Assembly: GCF_004127445.1 (NCBI RefSeq)
Contig: NZ_QEXM01000022.1
Coordinates: forward strand, 1 to 64,000
Source of the DNA: Streptomyces alfalfae
Lineage (GTDB): Bacteria > Actinomycetota > Actinomycetes > Streptomycetales > Streptomycetaceae
Length of the DNA: 64,000 nt
Direction: 5' to 3'
In this document: positions 51,949 through 60,031 of the stretch, piece by piece
Layout of the letters: every line of letters begins with the position of its first letter
Position numbering within the stretch: position 1 is the stretch's first letter
Notes under the pieces: model-generated
What the model was told of the DNA's origin: nothing
Databases searched by the model: none
What the model saw: the letters and a program-made list of their open reading frames with translations, nothing else
Translations under genes and position numbers: made by a program

Positions 51949-53976
51949 ATGCAAGGTGAAGACAGGGCCGGGGCCGGTGGTGGCTCCGGCGGACCGTGGA
52001 CGGGCAGCACGCCGCAGCAGGCGGGCTCCGGGGCGGCTCAGCACTGGCCCACGGCGCCGTCCCCCGGGGCCTCGTCCGCGCCCCCGCACGCGGTGATCGA
52101 GGGCCGCTACGAACTGGTGGAACCGATCGGCAGCGGCGGCATGGGCGAGGTGTGGAAGGCCCACGACCGGCGGCTGCGCCGGTTCGTCGCCGTCAAGGGC
52201 CTGCTCGACCGGCACGCCGTGGCCGCCGGTTCCCAGGCCTCGGCGATGCAGCGGGCACGCCGGGAAGCGGAGGCCATAGCCAAGATCGAGCACCCGAACG
52301 TGGTGACGGTGCACGACCAGATCGAGACCGACAACCAGGTCTGGATCGTGATGAAGCTGCTCGACGCCGGGTCGCTGGCGGATCTGCTGCACCAGCAGCG
52401 GGTGCTCGCCGTGCCGAGGGCGGCGGGCATCGGCCACCAGATCCTCCAGGGGCTGCGGGCGGTGCACGCGGCGTCGGTCCTGCACCGCGACGTGAAGCCC
52501 GGCAATGTGCTGGTCCGTGACGACGGTCAGGTGATCCTGGTGGACTTCGGGATCGCGACGTTCGAGGGGGCCACCCCGCTGACCCGGTCCGGCAGCGTCA
52601 TCGGCACGCCCCCGTACCAGGCGCCCGAACTCTTCTTCAGCGGCCCCAGCCCCGCCTCGGACCTGTGGGCCCTCGGGGTCACGCTGTACGAGATGGTGGA
52701 GGGCCGCCTGCCGTTCGACGGCAGGGAGCCCTGGGAGGTCCAGGCGAGCATCGAGCAGTCGCCGCACCCGCCCCTGCGGTACGCGGGCCCCCTCGCCCCG
52801 GTGATCCAGGGGCTGCTGCGCACGGACCCCGCCGAGCGCCTGGACACGTCCACGGCGGACGCCATGCTGCGCGAGGTGCTGGGCGCCCCGTCGAACGCCG
52901 CCCCCGCCGGGACCGCGCCGCGGCCCCCGGAGCCCGCACCCGCTCCCGCTCCCGCGCCCGCACCGGAGCCCGTGCCCGCCCCGCGGCCCCCCGCCGCCCC
53001 GCCGAAGGCCCCGCGGCCCGGCTCCCGGAAGGGCACGAAGAGGGCGGTGGCGGCGGCCCTGGCCGTGGTGCTGCTGTCCGCCGCGGGCTGGCTCGTGTCC
53101 AACGAAGTCGGCTCGGGCGGGAAGGCCGAGGACAAGGCCGGCGGCGCCGTCGGCCCGGACGGCCGGGACGGCGAGGCCGGGACACAGGCGTGGCAGGACT
53201 GGAAGAAGGCCCACCCCCAGTTGAAGATCGGCGTCAAGGCCGACCAGCGCGGGCTGAGCCTGCGCAAGCGCAAGGACAGCGAGGGGAACCACACGTACGC
53301 GGGCCTCGACATCGACATGGCCCACAAGGTCGCCGGCGACCTGGGGTACGGGGCCGAGGACGTCGAGTTCGTCGAGGTCACGTCCGGGAACCGGGACAGC
53401 CACCTGAAGCGCAAGGCGGTGGACCTCGTCATCGCCTCGTACACCATGCGGAAGAGCGCCGAGATCGACTTCGTCGGCCCGTACTACGAGGCGGGCCGCG
53501 GGTTCCTGGTGCGCAAGGACTCGGTGCGGCACGGAGAGATCAAGGACTCCAGCTATCTGAAGTCCGAGAAGGTGGAGGTGTGCACCGCCAAGGGCTCCAC
53601 CTACGCGAAGGATCTTCCCTCGCTCGGCTTCACCCTGATGGAGTCGCTGCCCGCCACCTACCAGTACTGCCTGGAGCAGCTGCTGAGCGGGAAGACGAAC
53701 GTCTACGCGGTGGCCTCGGACGACGCCGTCCTCGCGGGCTACGCCCAGTCCGACGAGGTCAAGATGCTGGACCCCATCGAAGGCACGGAGCGATACGGCG
53801 TGGCGATGCGCGCCGGGACGCCGGCCCTGAAGAAGAAGGTGTGCTCGGCGGTGGCGGCGGTCCTCGACGACACGCGGGGGTGGAACGCCATGTACCAGAA
53901 GAACCTGGCCCCTCTGCTCAAGAAGCCGACGCTGGGCGTCCCCGACCTGGACCCGAAGGTGTGCCCGGACAGCTGA
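51949..53976 (+). CDS. Receptor-type Ser/Thr kinase fused to an extracellular solute-binding domain
   Basis: 675 residues. Kinase domain (~53-305): YELVEPIGSGGMGEVWKAH (Gly loop), FVAVKG (Lys), LHRDVKPGNVLV (catalytic loop), VDFGIATF (Mg-binding Asp), GTPPYQAPEL. Then a Pro/Ala linker, one membrane helix (~365-383) and, outside, a family 3 solute-binding domain (~425-665): LKIGVKADQRGLSLRKRK, YAGLDIDMAHKVAGDL, VIASYTMRKSAEIDFVGPYY, ending with Cys pairs. Amino-acid-like ligand sensing that controls the kinase is the natural reading; GlnH/PknG pairing in other actinobacteria is a two-protein parallel. Ligand and targets unknown. Confidence 0.9.
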   Translation: MQGEDRAGAGGGSGGPWTGSTPQQAGSGAAQHWPTAPSPGASSAPPHAVIEGRYELVEPIGSGGMGEVWKAHDRRLRRFVAVKGLLDRHAVAAGSQASAMQRARREAEAIAKIEHPNVVTVHDQIETDNQVWIVMKLLDAGSLADLLHQQRVLAVPRAAGIGHQILQGLRAVHAASVLHRDVKPGNVLVRDDGQVILVDFGIATFEGATPLTRSGSVIGTPPYQAPELFFSGPSPASDLWALGVTLYEMVEGRLPFDGREPWEVQASIEQSPHPPLRYAGPLAPVIQGLLRTDPAERLDTSTADAMLREVLGAPSNAAPAGTAPRPPEPAPAPAPAPAPEPVPAPRPPAAPPKAPRPGSRKGTKRAVAAALAVVLLSAAGWLVSNEVGSGGKAEDKAGGAVGPDGRDGEAGTQAWQDWKKAHPQLKIGVKADQRGLSLRKRKDSEGNHTYAGLDIDMAHKVAGDLGYGAEDVEFVEVTSGNRDSHLKRKAVDLVIASYTMRKSAEIDFVGPYYEAGRGFLVRKDSVRHGEIKDSSYLKSEKVEVCTAKGSTYAKDLPSLGFTLMESLPATYQYCLEQLLSGKTNVYAVASDDAVLAGYAQSDEVKMLDPIEGTERYGVAMRAGTPALKKKVCSAVAAVLDDTRGWNAMYQKNLAPLLKKPTLGVPDLDPKVCPDS

Positions 53977-54254
53977 GCGGAGGGCGGGCGGCGGCCCGGG
54001 GCGGGGGCGCGGGGAACCGCGCGACCGGCCCGGGGCGGCCCGCGGAGGACCGTGGCCCCGAAGCCGCCGGGCAGCGGCGGCCCGCCCCCGCCACGGGGGA
54101 ACCGGCCGGGCCCGGCGACCTGAGCGCCCGCTTAGAAATGCGTCCCGCATCACAGCCCCGCCCCCGTGACGGTCACCACTACGTGCAGGTAACTTCCCAG
54201 GGAGTCCAGCCGAAGCCCCACCGCCAGGGGCGTCCCGCCAGAGGAGAGCCCGAG
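53977..54254. other. Gene-free spacer between kinase and thiolase
   Basis: 278 bases. The left two thirds is very G/C-rich without a clear frame; the right end holds the thiolase ribosome site GAGGAG. No promoter pair or hairpin convinced me. Confidence 0.4.
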
Positions 54255-55475
54255 ATGCCCGAAGCCGTGATCGTCTCTGCCGCCCGCACCCCGATCGGCC
54301 GCGCCTTCAAGGGCTCGCTGAAGGACCTGCGCCCGGACGACCTGACCGCCACGATCATCGAGGCAGCCCTCGCCAAGGTCCCGGAGCTCGACCCGAAGGA
54401 CATCGACGACCTGATGCTCGGCTGCGGCCTGCCCGGCGGCGAGCAGGGGCACAACCTCGGCCGCATCGTCGCCGTGCAGATGGGCATGGACCACCTGCCC
54501 GGCTGCACCGTCACCCGCTACTGCTCCTCCTCCCTCCAGACCAGCCGCATGGCCCTGCACGCCATCAAGGCGGGCGAGGGCGACGTCTTCATCTCCGCCG
54601 GTGTGGAGATGGTCTCCCGGAGCGTGAAGGGCACCAGCGACGGCCTGCCCGACACCCACAACCCGCTCTTCGCCGACGCCGAGGCCCGCACCGCGGCCGT
54701 CGCCCAGACCGAGGGCTCCACCTGGCACGACCCGCGCGAGGACGGCCTGATCCCGGACGCCTACATCGCGATGGGCCAGACCGCGGAGAACCTCGCCCGC
54801 AGCAAGGGCGTCACCCGCCAGGACATGGACGAGTTCGGCGTCCGCTCGCAGAACCTCGCCGAGGAAGCCCTCAAGAACGGCTTCTGGGAGCGCGAGATCA
54901 CCCCGGTGACCACCCCCGACGGCACGGTCGTCAGCAAGGACGACGGCCCCCGCGCGGGCGTCACCATGGAGGGCGTCCAGGGCCTGAAGCCCGTCTTCCG
55001 CCCCGACGGCCTGGTCACCGCCGGCAACTGCTGCCCGCTGAACGACGGCGCCGCCGCCCTCGTGATCATGAGCGACACCAAGGCCCGCGAGCTCGGCCTG
55101 ACCCCGCTCGCCCGCATCGTCTCCACCGGCGTCACCGGCCTCTCCCCCGAGATCATGGGTCTCGGCCCGGTCGAGGCCAGCAAGCAGGCGCTGCGGCGCG
55201 CCGGTCTCACCATCGGCGACATCGACCTGGTCGAGATCAACGAGGCCTTCGCCGCCCAGGTGATCCCTTCCTACCGCGACCTGGACATCCCGATCGAGAA
55301 GCTGAACGTCAACGGCGGCGCCATCGCCGTCGGCCACCCCTTCGGCATGACGGGCGCCCGCATCACCGGCACGCTCATCAACTCCCTCCAGTTCCACGAC
55401 AAGCAGTTCGGCCTGGAGACGATGTGCGTCGGCGGCGGCCAGGGCATGGCGATGGTCATCGAGCGCCTCAGCTGA
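54255..55475 (+). CDS. Acetyl-CoA C-acyltransferase (thiolase)
   Basis: 406 residues, GAGGAG ribosome site. Cys90 in [14 protein letters not shown] is the acyl-accepting nucleophile. [30 protein letters not shown] (catalytic His) and the second Cys in [14 protein letters not shown] complete the active site. Length and motifs suit a degradative thiolase (FadA type) or acetoacetyl-CoA thiolase; sequence alone does not separate them. Confidence 0.93.
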   Translation: MPEAVIVSAARTPIGRAFKGSLKDLRPDDLTATIIEAALAKVPELDPKDIDDLMLGCGLPGGEQGHNLGRIVAVQMGMDHLPGCTVTRYCSSSLQTSRMALHAIKAGEGDVFISAGVEMVSRSVKGTSDGLPDTHNPLFADAEARTAAVAQTEGSTWHDPREDGLIPDAYIAMGQTAENLARSKGVTRQDMDEFGVRSQNLAEEALKNGFWEREITPVTTPDGTVVSKDDGPRAGVTMEGVQGLKPVFRPDGLVTAGNCCPLNDGAAALVIMSDTKARELGLTPLARIVSTGVTGLSPEIMGLGPVEASKQALRRAGLTIGDIDLVEINEAFAAQVIPSYRDLDIPIEKLNVNGGAIAVGHPFGMTGARITGTLINSLQFHDKQFGLETMCVGGGQGMAMVIERLS

Positions 55476-55594
55476 CCCGGCCCCGCGCTTCGGCCTGCAC
55501 GGTCGGAGGTCGAACAACCGGAGAACACACGTTTTCGCTGACGCAGAGTTCACGTGAAGGAGCGCTCCGTCTCTGCATCTTTTCGTGACCCAAT

Positions 55595-55627
55595 CTCCCC
55601 CAGGATGTGATCTGCCTCCTGGGGGAG
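55595..55627 (+). terminator. Hairpin downstream of the thiolase
   Basis: Perfect 11-base arms CTCCCCCAGGA (55595-55605) and TCCTGGGGGAG (55617-55627) with an 11-base loop, about 120 bases after the thiolase stop. Either a late terminator or a structured leader of the next gene. The gap 55476-55777 (302 bases) holds no gene otherwise. Confidence 0.45.
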
Positions 55628-55777
55628 CTGCATATGACCAGCTCAGAGCCGTTCCGCGGGGAAACACCAGGCCCAAAGTCCTGTCCACTTCGTGACGTAA
55701 TGCACTGACAGCGGGATCGTGCAGGCTTCAAGCTGATGTAGGAAGTCGGGGGTCGACTTGAAACCGGGAGTACGTCA

Positions 55778-56623
55778 GTGAGCGCCATGCCTCTTGCCCT
55801 GCTGCTCTCCGCGGCCGCTGCCACGGCCGTGGGCGCCGCCGCCCTGCACGCCGTGTACGGGCTCCGGAAGCAGCTCGCTGAAATCAGAGCCCTCCAGACC
55901 GAGCTGGCCCGCAGCCGTGCCGAGAGCGCCCCGCAGCCCTCGGTGCCGGCCGCCCGCAGCGCCCTGGACACGGACGAGATACGCGCGGCCGTGGCCGAGG
56001 CGCTCGCCGAGGAGCGGGAGCGCGAGCTCGCCGAGGCGCGCGCCTTCTGGGCCGCCCAGGAGACCCGCGACGGCACGGACGCGACGTCCTTCCTGCACGG
56101 CCTGCCCGGTCTGCCCGACGGCATCGCCGACGAGCTGTTCCTGCCGCGCCAGACGGACTTCGCGGGCCTGGAGGCGGACAGCCTGGAGCCGGTGACGGAG
56201 CCCTTCGCCGAGCCGGCGGGCGACGAGTTCGCCGGGGACTCCCCCGAGCTGGCGGCGGCCCGCCGCCGCCACCCCTCGCACCCGGACTTCGTGCCGGTGC
56301 AGACGCCCGCCGCCGACGGCTACGGCGACCACGAGCGCACGGTGGCCTGCCTGGAGGAGCTGGCCGACGCCCGCACCGCCCTCGCCGACGTCCGGCCGGG
56401 CCCGCTGGGCACCCTGGACGTGTACGTCTTCGCGGACGGCACGACGCTCTGCATGACGCCGGGCCACCGCGAGACCGCGGAGCTGCTCGCCCACGCCCTG
56501 CGCGAGGGCCGGGCGCCGGTGCTGCTCGGCGGCTCGGGGATCTCGGGCGCGTACGCCCTGACCTTCGAGTGCGGCTCCGAGAACGTCTACATCCTGGCCG
56601 ACCGCGTCATCGCCTCGGTCTGA
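55778..56623 (+). CDS. Conserved protein with N-terminal membrane anchor
   Basis: 281 residues; GTG with GGGAG seven bases upstream. A single N-terminal hydrophobic helix (LALLLSAAAATAVGAAALHA) is followed by a coiled-coil-like stretch (residues ~30-100, Glu/Arg/Ala-rich: EIRAAVAEALAEERERELAE). A C-terminal globular part has GTLDVYVFADGTTLCMTPGH and VLLGGSGISGAYALTFECG. No family recognised; likely a Streptomyces-typical cytoplasm-facing membrane protein. Confidence 0.7.
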   Translation: MSAMPLALLLSAAAATAVGAAALHAVYGLRKQLAEIRALQTELARSRAESAPQPSVPAARSALDTDEIRAAVAEALAEERERELAEARAFWAAQETRDGTDATSFLHGLPGLPDGIADELFLPRQTDFAGLEADSLEPVTEPFAEPAGDEFAGDSPELAAARRRHPSHPDFVPVQTPAADGYGDHERTVACLEELADARTALADVRPGPLGTLDVYVFADGTTLCMTPGHRETAELLAHALREGRAPVLLGGSGISGAYALTFECGSENVYILADRVIASV

Positions 56624-56664
56624 GAGCACCCGCAGGGCCGGGGCGCAGGGAGCCTTCGCGCTCC

Positions 56665-56976
56665 CTACACCCCGGCCTTCTTCTGCGCCCCCGCCACGAG
56701 TTCCAGCGCCCGCGCCAGCTCGTCGGGGTCCCTCAGCACGAGGGCCAGGTCGTGCCCCGCGACGGTGATCTGGTCGGCGGCGGCGAACATCCCCGCGTCC
56801 GGCATCTGTCGCGGCGGCGACCCCGGTTCCTCGATGGCCTGCGCGCGCACCGCCAGCTCCCTGGCCAGGGCGAGCGCCTCGGTCGCCGCCCCGCGCTGGA
56901 GGCGGCTCTGCGGCGCGGCCCGCAGCCGGTCGGCGAAATGGTCCACTGCGGCCGTCAAAGGCGTCGTATCGAGCAC
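56665..56976 (-). CDS. Small hypothetical protein
   Basis: 103 residues, GTG start, helical and acidic overall (VDHFADRLRAAPQSRLQRGA, TEALALARELAVRAQAI, DPDELARALELVAGAQKKAG). Codon usage is typical of real genes here. No motif recognised. It converges with the preceding gene and is divergent from the DUF4287 gene. Confidence 0.6.
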   Translation of the reverse strand: MLDTTPLTAAVDHFADRLRAAPQSRLQRGAATEALALARELAVRAQAIEEPGSPPRQMPDAGMFAAADQITVAGHDLALVLRDPDELARALELVAGAQKKAGV

Positions 56977-57078
56977 TGTGCGACCTTATGCGCCCCGGCG
57001 GGACTGTTGCCAACGCACCGACGCTCAGGCACGGTGTCGTGAAGGACGGAACACATCGCGACGCGTCCGGAGGCGCCG

Positions 57079-57309
57079 ATGTCACAAGTCTTCTCCGAGG
57101 AGACCCACCGCAACATGCTCGCCCGCATCCCCCACTGCACCGGTCGAGAAGTCTCCGACTGGCTCCGCGCCGTGGACGAAGGACCCTCTCTCTTCCGCTT
57201 CGAGGAGAAGGTCAGCTGGCTCCGCGCCGAGCACGACCTCGCCTATGGCCACGCCAAGGCGATCATCCACGAGTACGACCTGCGGCGGGCCGCCCGCAAC
57301 CTGCTCTGA
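57079..57309 (+). CDS. DUF4287 domain protein
   Basis: 76 residues. SEETHRNMLARIPHCTGREV, then DWLRAVDEGPS, EEKVSWLRAEHDLAYGHAKA and IIHEYDLRRA fit the DUF4287 pattern, in which small proteins carry W-L-K/R-x-x-H-x-L near the middle. Function of the family is unknown. Followed by a strong terminator. Confidence 0.75.
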   Translation: MSQVFSEETHRNMLARIPHCTGREVSDWLRAVDEGPSLFRFEEKVSWLRAEHDLAYGHAKAIIHEYDLRRAARNLL

Positions 57310-57340
57310 ACCTCCGACCCCTGCTCACACCGCTCACGCG

Positions 57341-57375
57341 AAGGGCCCGCGGACCGGATCGGTCCGCGGGCCCTT
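57341..57375. terminator. Bidirectional terminator hairpin
   Basis: Perfect 15-base arms AAGGGCCCGCGGACC (57341-57355) and its complement (57361-57375), loop GGATC, between the converging DUF4287 and Bax-inhibitor genes. Confidence 0.85.
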
Positions 57376-57403
57376 CGGCTGCCGGTCACCCGGCGATCAT
57401 CCG

Positions 57404-58333
57404 TCAGTCGTTGCCCGAGAAGATCGCGATCAGGCGCAGGAACTCCATGTAGATCCAGACCAGCGTCATCGTCAGGCCGAACGCGGCCAGCCAGGCCTCT
57501 TCCTTCGGCGCGCCGTACGCGATGCCGTCCTCGACCTGCTTGAAGTCGAGGGCCAGGAAGCAGGCGCCGAGCAGGATGCCGACGATGCCGAAGACGATGC
57601 CGAGGCCGCCGCTGCGGAAGCCGAGGCCGTCACCGCCGCCGAAGACCATGAACAGCAGGTTCACGGCGGTCAGCAGGAGGAAGCCCATCGCCGCGGCCAT
57701 CACGAAGCCGTAGAAGCGGCGGTTGACGCGGATCCAGCCCGCCTTGTACGCCACGAGGACGCCGATGAAGACGGCCATCGTGCCGAGGACGGCCTGCATG
57801 GCCGCGCCGCTCGCGATGCGGTTGTCGACGACGCTGGAGACGACGCCGAGGAAGACGCCCTCCAGGGCGGCGTACGTCAGGATCAGCGCGGGCGAGGCCT
57901 TGCGCTTGAAGGCCTGGACGAGGCCGAGGACCATCGCGATCAGACCGGCGCCGATGGCGATGCCGTACGACTTGCTGATGTTGGCGTCGTCCACCGGCAG
58001 GAGCGCCCAGGCGAGCGCGGCCGTGACGACGAGCGTGCCGAGCGTGGTCGCCGTACGCAGGACGACGTCGTCCATCGTCATGCGGCCGGCGGACGTCATC
58101 GGCGCGGGGGCACCGTGCTGGACGTCCTGCTGGGCATACGGGTTCGTGGCGTAGGGGTTGCCCGCGGGGGCCTGCTGGCCCGCGTACGGGTTGCCCTGCG
58201 CGTACGGGTTGCCCTGCTGGGCGGTCTGGGTCGCGGCTGCGGGTCCCCCGGCCTGCGGCTGCGCGCCGAAGCCGGCGTAGCCGTTGTCGCGGCTGAACCC
58301 CCGTCGCGAGAAGACCGGGTTACTGCTCCTCAT
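57404..58333 (-). CDS. Bax inhibitor-1/YccA-family membrane protein
   Basis: 309 residues; ATG at 58333 with GGAGGAG four bases upstream. The first ~90 residues are a Gln/Pro/Tyr/Gly-rich cytoplasmic tail with NPYA repeats (QQGNPYAQGNPYAGQQ, GNPYATNPYAQ). Then MTMDDVVLRTATTLGTLVVT and seven membrane helices, ending in the family's VWIYMEFLRLIAIFSGND. Members are calcium-leak or membrane-stress proteins; the role in Streptomyces is unknown. Confidence 0.92.
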   Translation of the reverse strand: MRSSNPVFSRRGFSRDNGYAGFGAQPQAGGPAAATQTAQQGNPYAQGNPYAGQQAPAGNPYATNPYAQQDVQHGAPAPMTSAGRMTMDDVVLRTATTLGTLVVTAALAWALLPVDDANISKSYGIAIGAGLIAMVLGLVQAFKRKASPALILTYAALEGVFLGVVSSVVDNRIASGAAMQAVLGTMAVFIGVLVAYKAGWIRVNRRFYGFVMAAAMGFLLLTAVNLLFMVFGGGDGLGFRSGGLGIVFGIVGILLGACFLALDFKQVEDGIAYGAPKEEAWLAAFGLTMTLVWIYMEFLRLIAIFSGND

Positions 58334-58617
58334 TTCACTCCTCCATGGCCACCGAGTGTGGCTTTGCCTCAAGAGTAATGCGTAGGCAAAGGGATGACCC
58401 TAGTGCTTGGGGAGGATCTTTCCCTCTCTGAGACCGAGAACGCGCGGGACGGCCCGTACTGTTCCCGGATCGGAACCGTTGCCCCGAACGAGTGGCGGAC
58501 GAGCAGGGCCGAGGGAGTGTCCGGGAGCGCCCGGGATCGTCACGAGGCGCTCACGGAGCGTGCGCGGGGGCCGGAGGGTGGCTCGCGCCCGGGGCGCGTG
58601 GCCGGTCGTCGCGGAGG
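58334..58617. other. Spacer between the Bax-inhibitor gene and bldA
   Basis: 284 bases. Short frames running through it and into the tRNA on the plus strand lack a ribosome site and are not credible. It should hold the promoter of the minus-strand Bax-inhibitor gene and the 3' end of the bldA transcript. Confidence 0.4.
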
Positions 58618-58700
58618 TGCCCGGAGCCGGACTCGAACCGGCACGCCCCCGAGGGGCAGCGAGGTTTAAGCTCGCCGTGTCTGCATTCCACCATCCGGGC
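58618..58700 (-). tRNA. bldA: tRNA-Leu, anticodon UAA (bldA)
   Basis: Read on the minus strand: acceptor 5' GCCCGGA paired with 3' TCCGGGC followed by discriminator A; D-arm GGTGGAATGCAGACACG; anticodon stem GCGAG/CTCGC with loop CTTAAAC, anticodon TAA; a long class II variable arm (TGCCCCTCGGGGGCG); T-arm GCCGGTTCGAGTCCGGC. The 3' CCA is not encoded in full (CCT). In Streptomyces the tRNA reading UUA codons is bldA, which controls morphological and antibiotic genes through rare TTA codons. One TTA gene lies in this window, the TetR regulator at 24840. Confidence 0.97.
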
Positions 58701-58728
58701 AGGCCGTAGGCCCCGCATCAAGGCTTCG

Positions 58729-58734
58729 ACCCTA
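58729..58734 (-). promoter_or_regulatory. Possible -10 element of bldA
   Basis: TAGGGT on the minus strand, about 29 bases before the tRNA 5' end. That implies a leader of roughly 20 bases trimmed by RNase P. No good -35 was found at the expected distance. Confidence 0.35.
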
Positions 58735-59084
58735 TCGGGAGGCGTCCCCCGAACAGCGGAAGAAGAGCCCGATGTTGTCTTATTTTATTGACGTCTGAGG
58801 GTGCATCAGCCGCGGGCACGGCCCATCGGTACATGCCGGAGGCGTTTCCGCGGTCTCGGCCGGTCTCATGGGCCTCTGCACGGAATGACGGAATTTCACC
58901 CTCCTGCCGTTCCCGCTCCCGGCGGCGGACTCAGGGACCTCTCTCATCCCCAGGTATGACACGCCGCGCTCAAGTCCGACTGGAGAGGGTTCCCGGAACC
59001 GGAACAGCGGCTGACTACACGGCGCTGATCGGACAGGACGATGGAGTACGTCCCCACTCGTCGTCCCGACAGGAGCACCGCCCC
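58735..59084. other. Spacer between bldA and the ABC exporter
   Basis: 350 bases without a supported gene. It includes an A/T-rich stretch at 58774-58794 (TTGTCTTATTTTATTGACG) that stands out from the surroundings and may be part of a promoter. The ribosome site AGGAG of the exporter gene lies at the right end. Confidence 0.4.
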
Positions 59085-59855
59085 GTGACCACCACCCCCT
59101 TCGCCGCCCGCGCCACCGCCGTGGCCGCGCGCGCCACGGATCTCTCCAAGGTGTACGGACAGGGTGAGACCCAGGTGGTCGCCCTGGACCACGTCTCCGT
59201 CGACTTCGGGCAGGGCGAGTTCACCGCGATCATGGGCCCCTCGGGCTCCGGCAAGTCCACCCTGATGCACTGCGTGGCGGGCCTGGACAGCTTCAGCTCC
59301 GGCTCGGTGCGGCTCGGCGAGACCGAGCTCTCCATGCTCAAGGACAAGCAGCTCACCAAGCTCCGCCGGGACAAGATCGGCTTCATCTTCCAGGCCTTCA
59401 ACCTGCTGCCGACCCTGACGGCCCTGGAGAACATCACGCTCCCCATGGACATCGCGGGCCGCAAGCCCGACAAGCAGTGGCTGGAGCAGGTCATCGACAT
59501 GGTCGGGCTCTCCGGCCGGCTCGGTCACCGGCCCACGGAGCTCTCCGGCGGTCAGCAGCAGCGGGTCGCCGTGGCGCGGGCCCTCGCCTCGCAGCCGGAG
59601 ATCATCTTCGGTGACGAGCCGACCGGCAACCTCGACTCCCGCTCGGGCGCCGAGGTCCTCGGCTTCCTCCGCAACTCGGTGCGGGACCTCGGGCAGACCG
59701 TCGTCATGGTCACGCACGACCCCGTGGCGGCCTCCTACGCGGACCGCGTGATCTTCCTCGCGGACGGGCGGATCGTGGACGAGATGCTCAAGCCGACCGC
59801 CGACGGCGTGCTCGACCGGATGAAGCACTTCGACGCCAAGGGCCGCACGAGCTAG
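59085..59855 (+). CDS. MacB/LolD-type ABC exporter ATPase
   Basis: 256 residues; GTG at 59085 with AGGAG upstream. Walker A GPSGSGKSTLMHC, Q-loop FIFQAFNLLPTLTALEN, signature LSGGQQQRVAVARAL, Walker B IIFGDEPTGNLDSRSG, H-loop VMVTHDPVAASYADRV. The FQxFNLLPTLTALENI and DEPTGNLDS patterns mark the MacB/LolD/FtsE subfamily. It pairs with the FtsX-type permease downstream. Confidence 0.93.
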   Translation: MTTTPFAARATAVAARATDLSKVYGQGETQVVALDHVSVDFGQGEFTAIMGPSGSGKSTLMHCVAGLDSFSSGSVRLGETELSMLKDKQLTKLRRDKIGFIFQAFNLLPTLTALENITLPMDIAGRKPDKQWLEQVIDMVGLSGRLGHRPTELSGGQQQRVAVARALASQPEIIFGDEPTGNLDSRSGAEVLGFLRNSVRDLGQTVVMVTHDPVAASYADRVIFLADGRIVDEMLKPTADGVLDRMKHFDAKGRTS

Positions 59856-60031
59856 CGCCCCCTGGCCCCGCGCGGCCCTTCCCGGCCGCCGTCGCGTCCG
59901 GACCTCGCTCCGGGCCCCGGGCCCGCCGTGACTCGTCGCGCAGTTCCCCGCGCCCCTGAAGCTCCCCTCCGCGGGCGTCCTCGGGGCGCCCCTCCGCTCG
60001 CTCCGCCCCCCCCTCACCAGGACTGACTCCC

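Noticed and set aside
58394..58791. Overlapping short plus-strand frames across the bldA region
   Set aside because: They run antisense through the tRNA gene and lack start signals.
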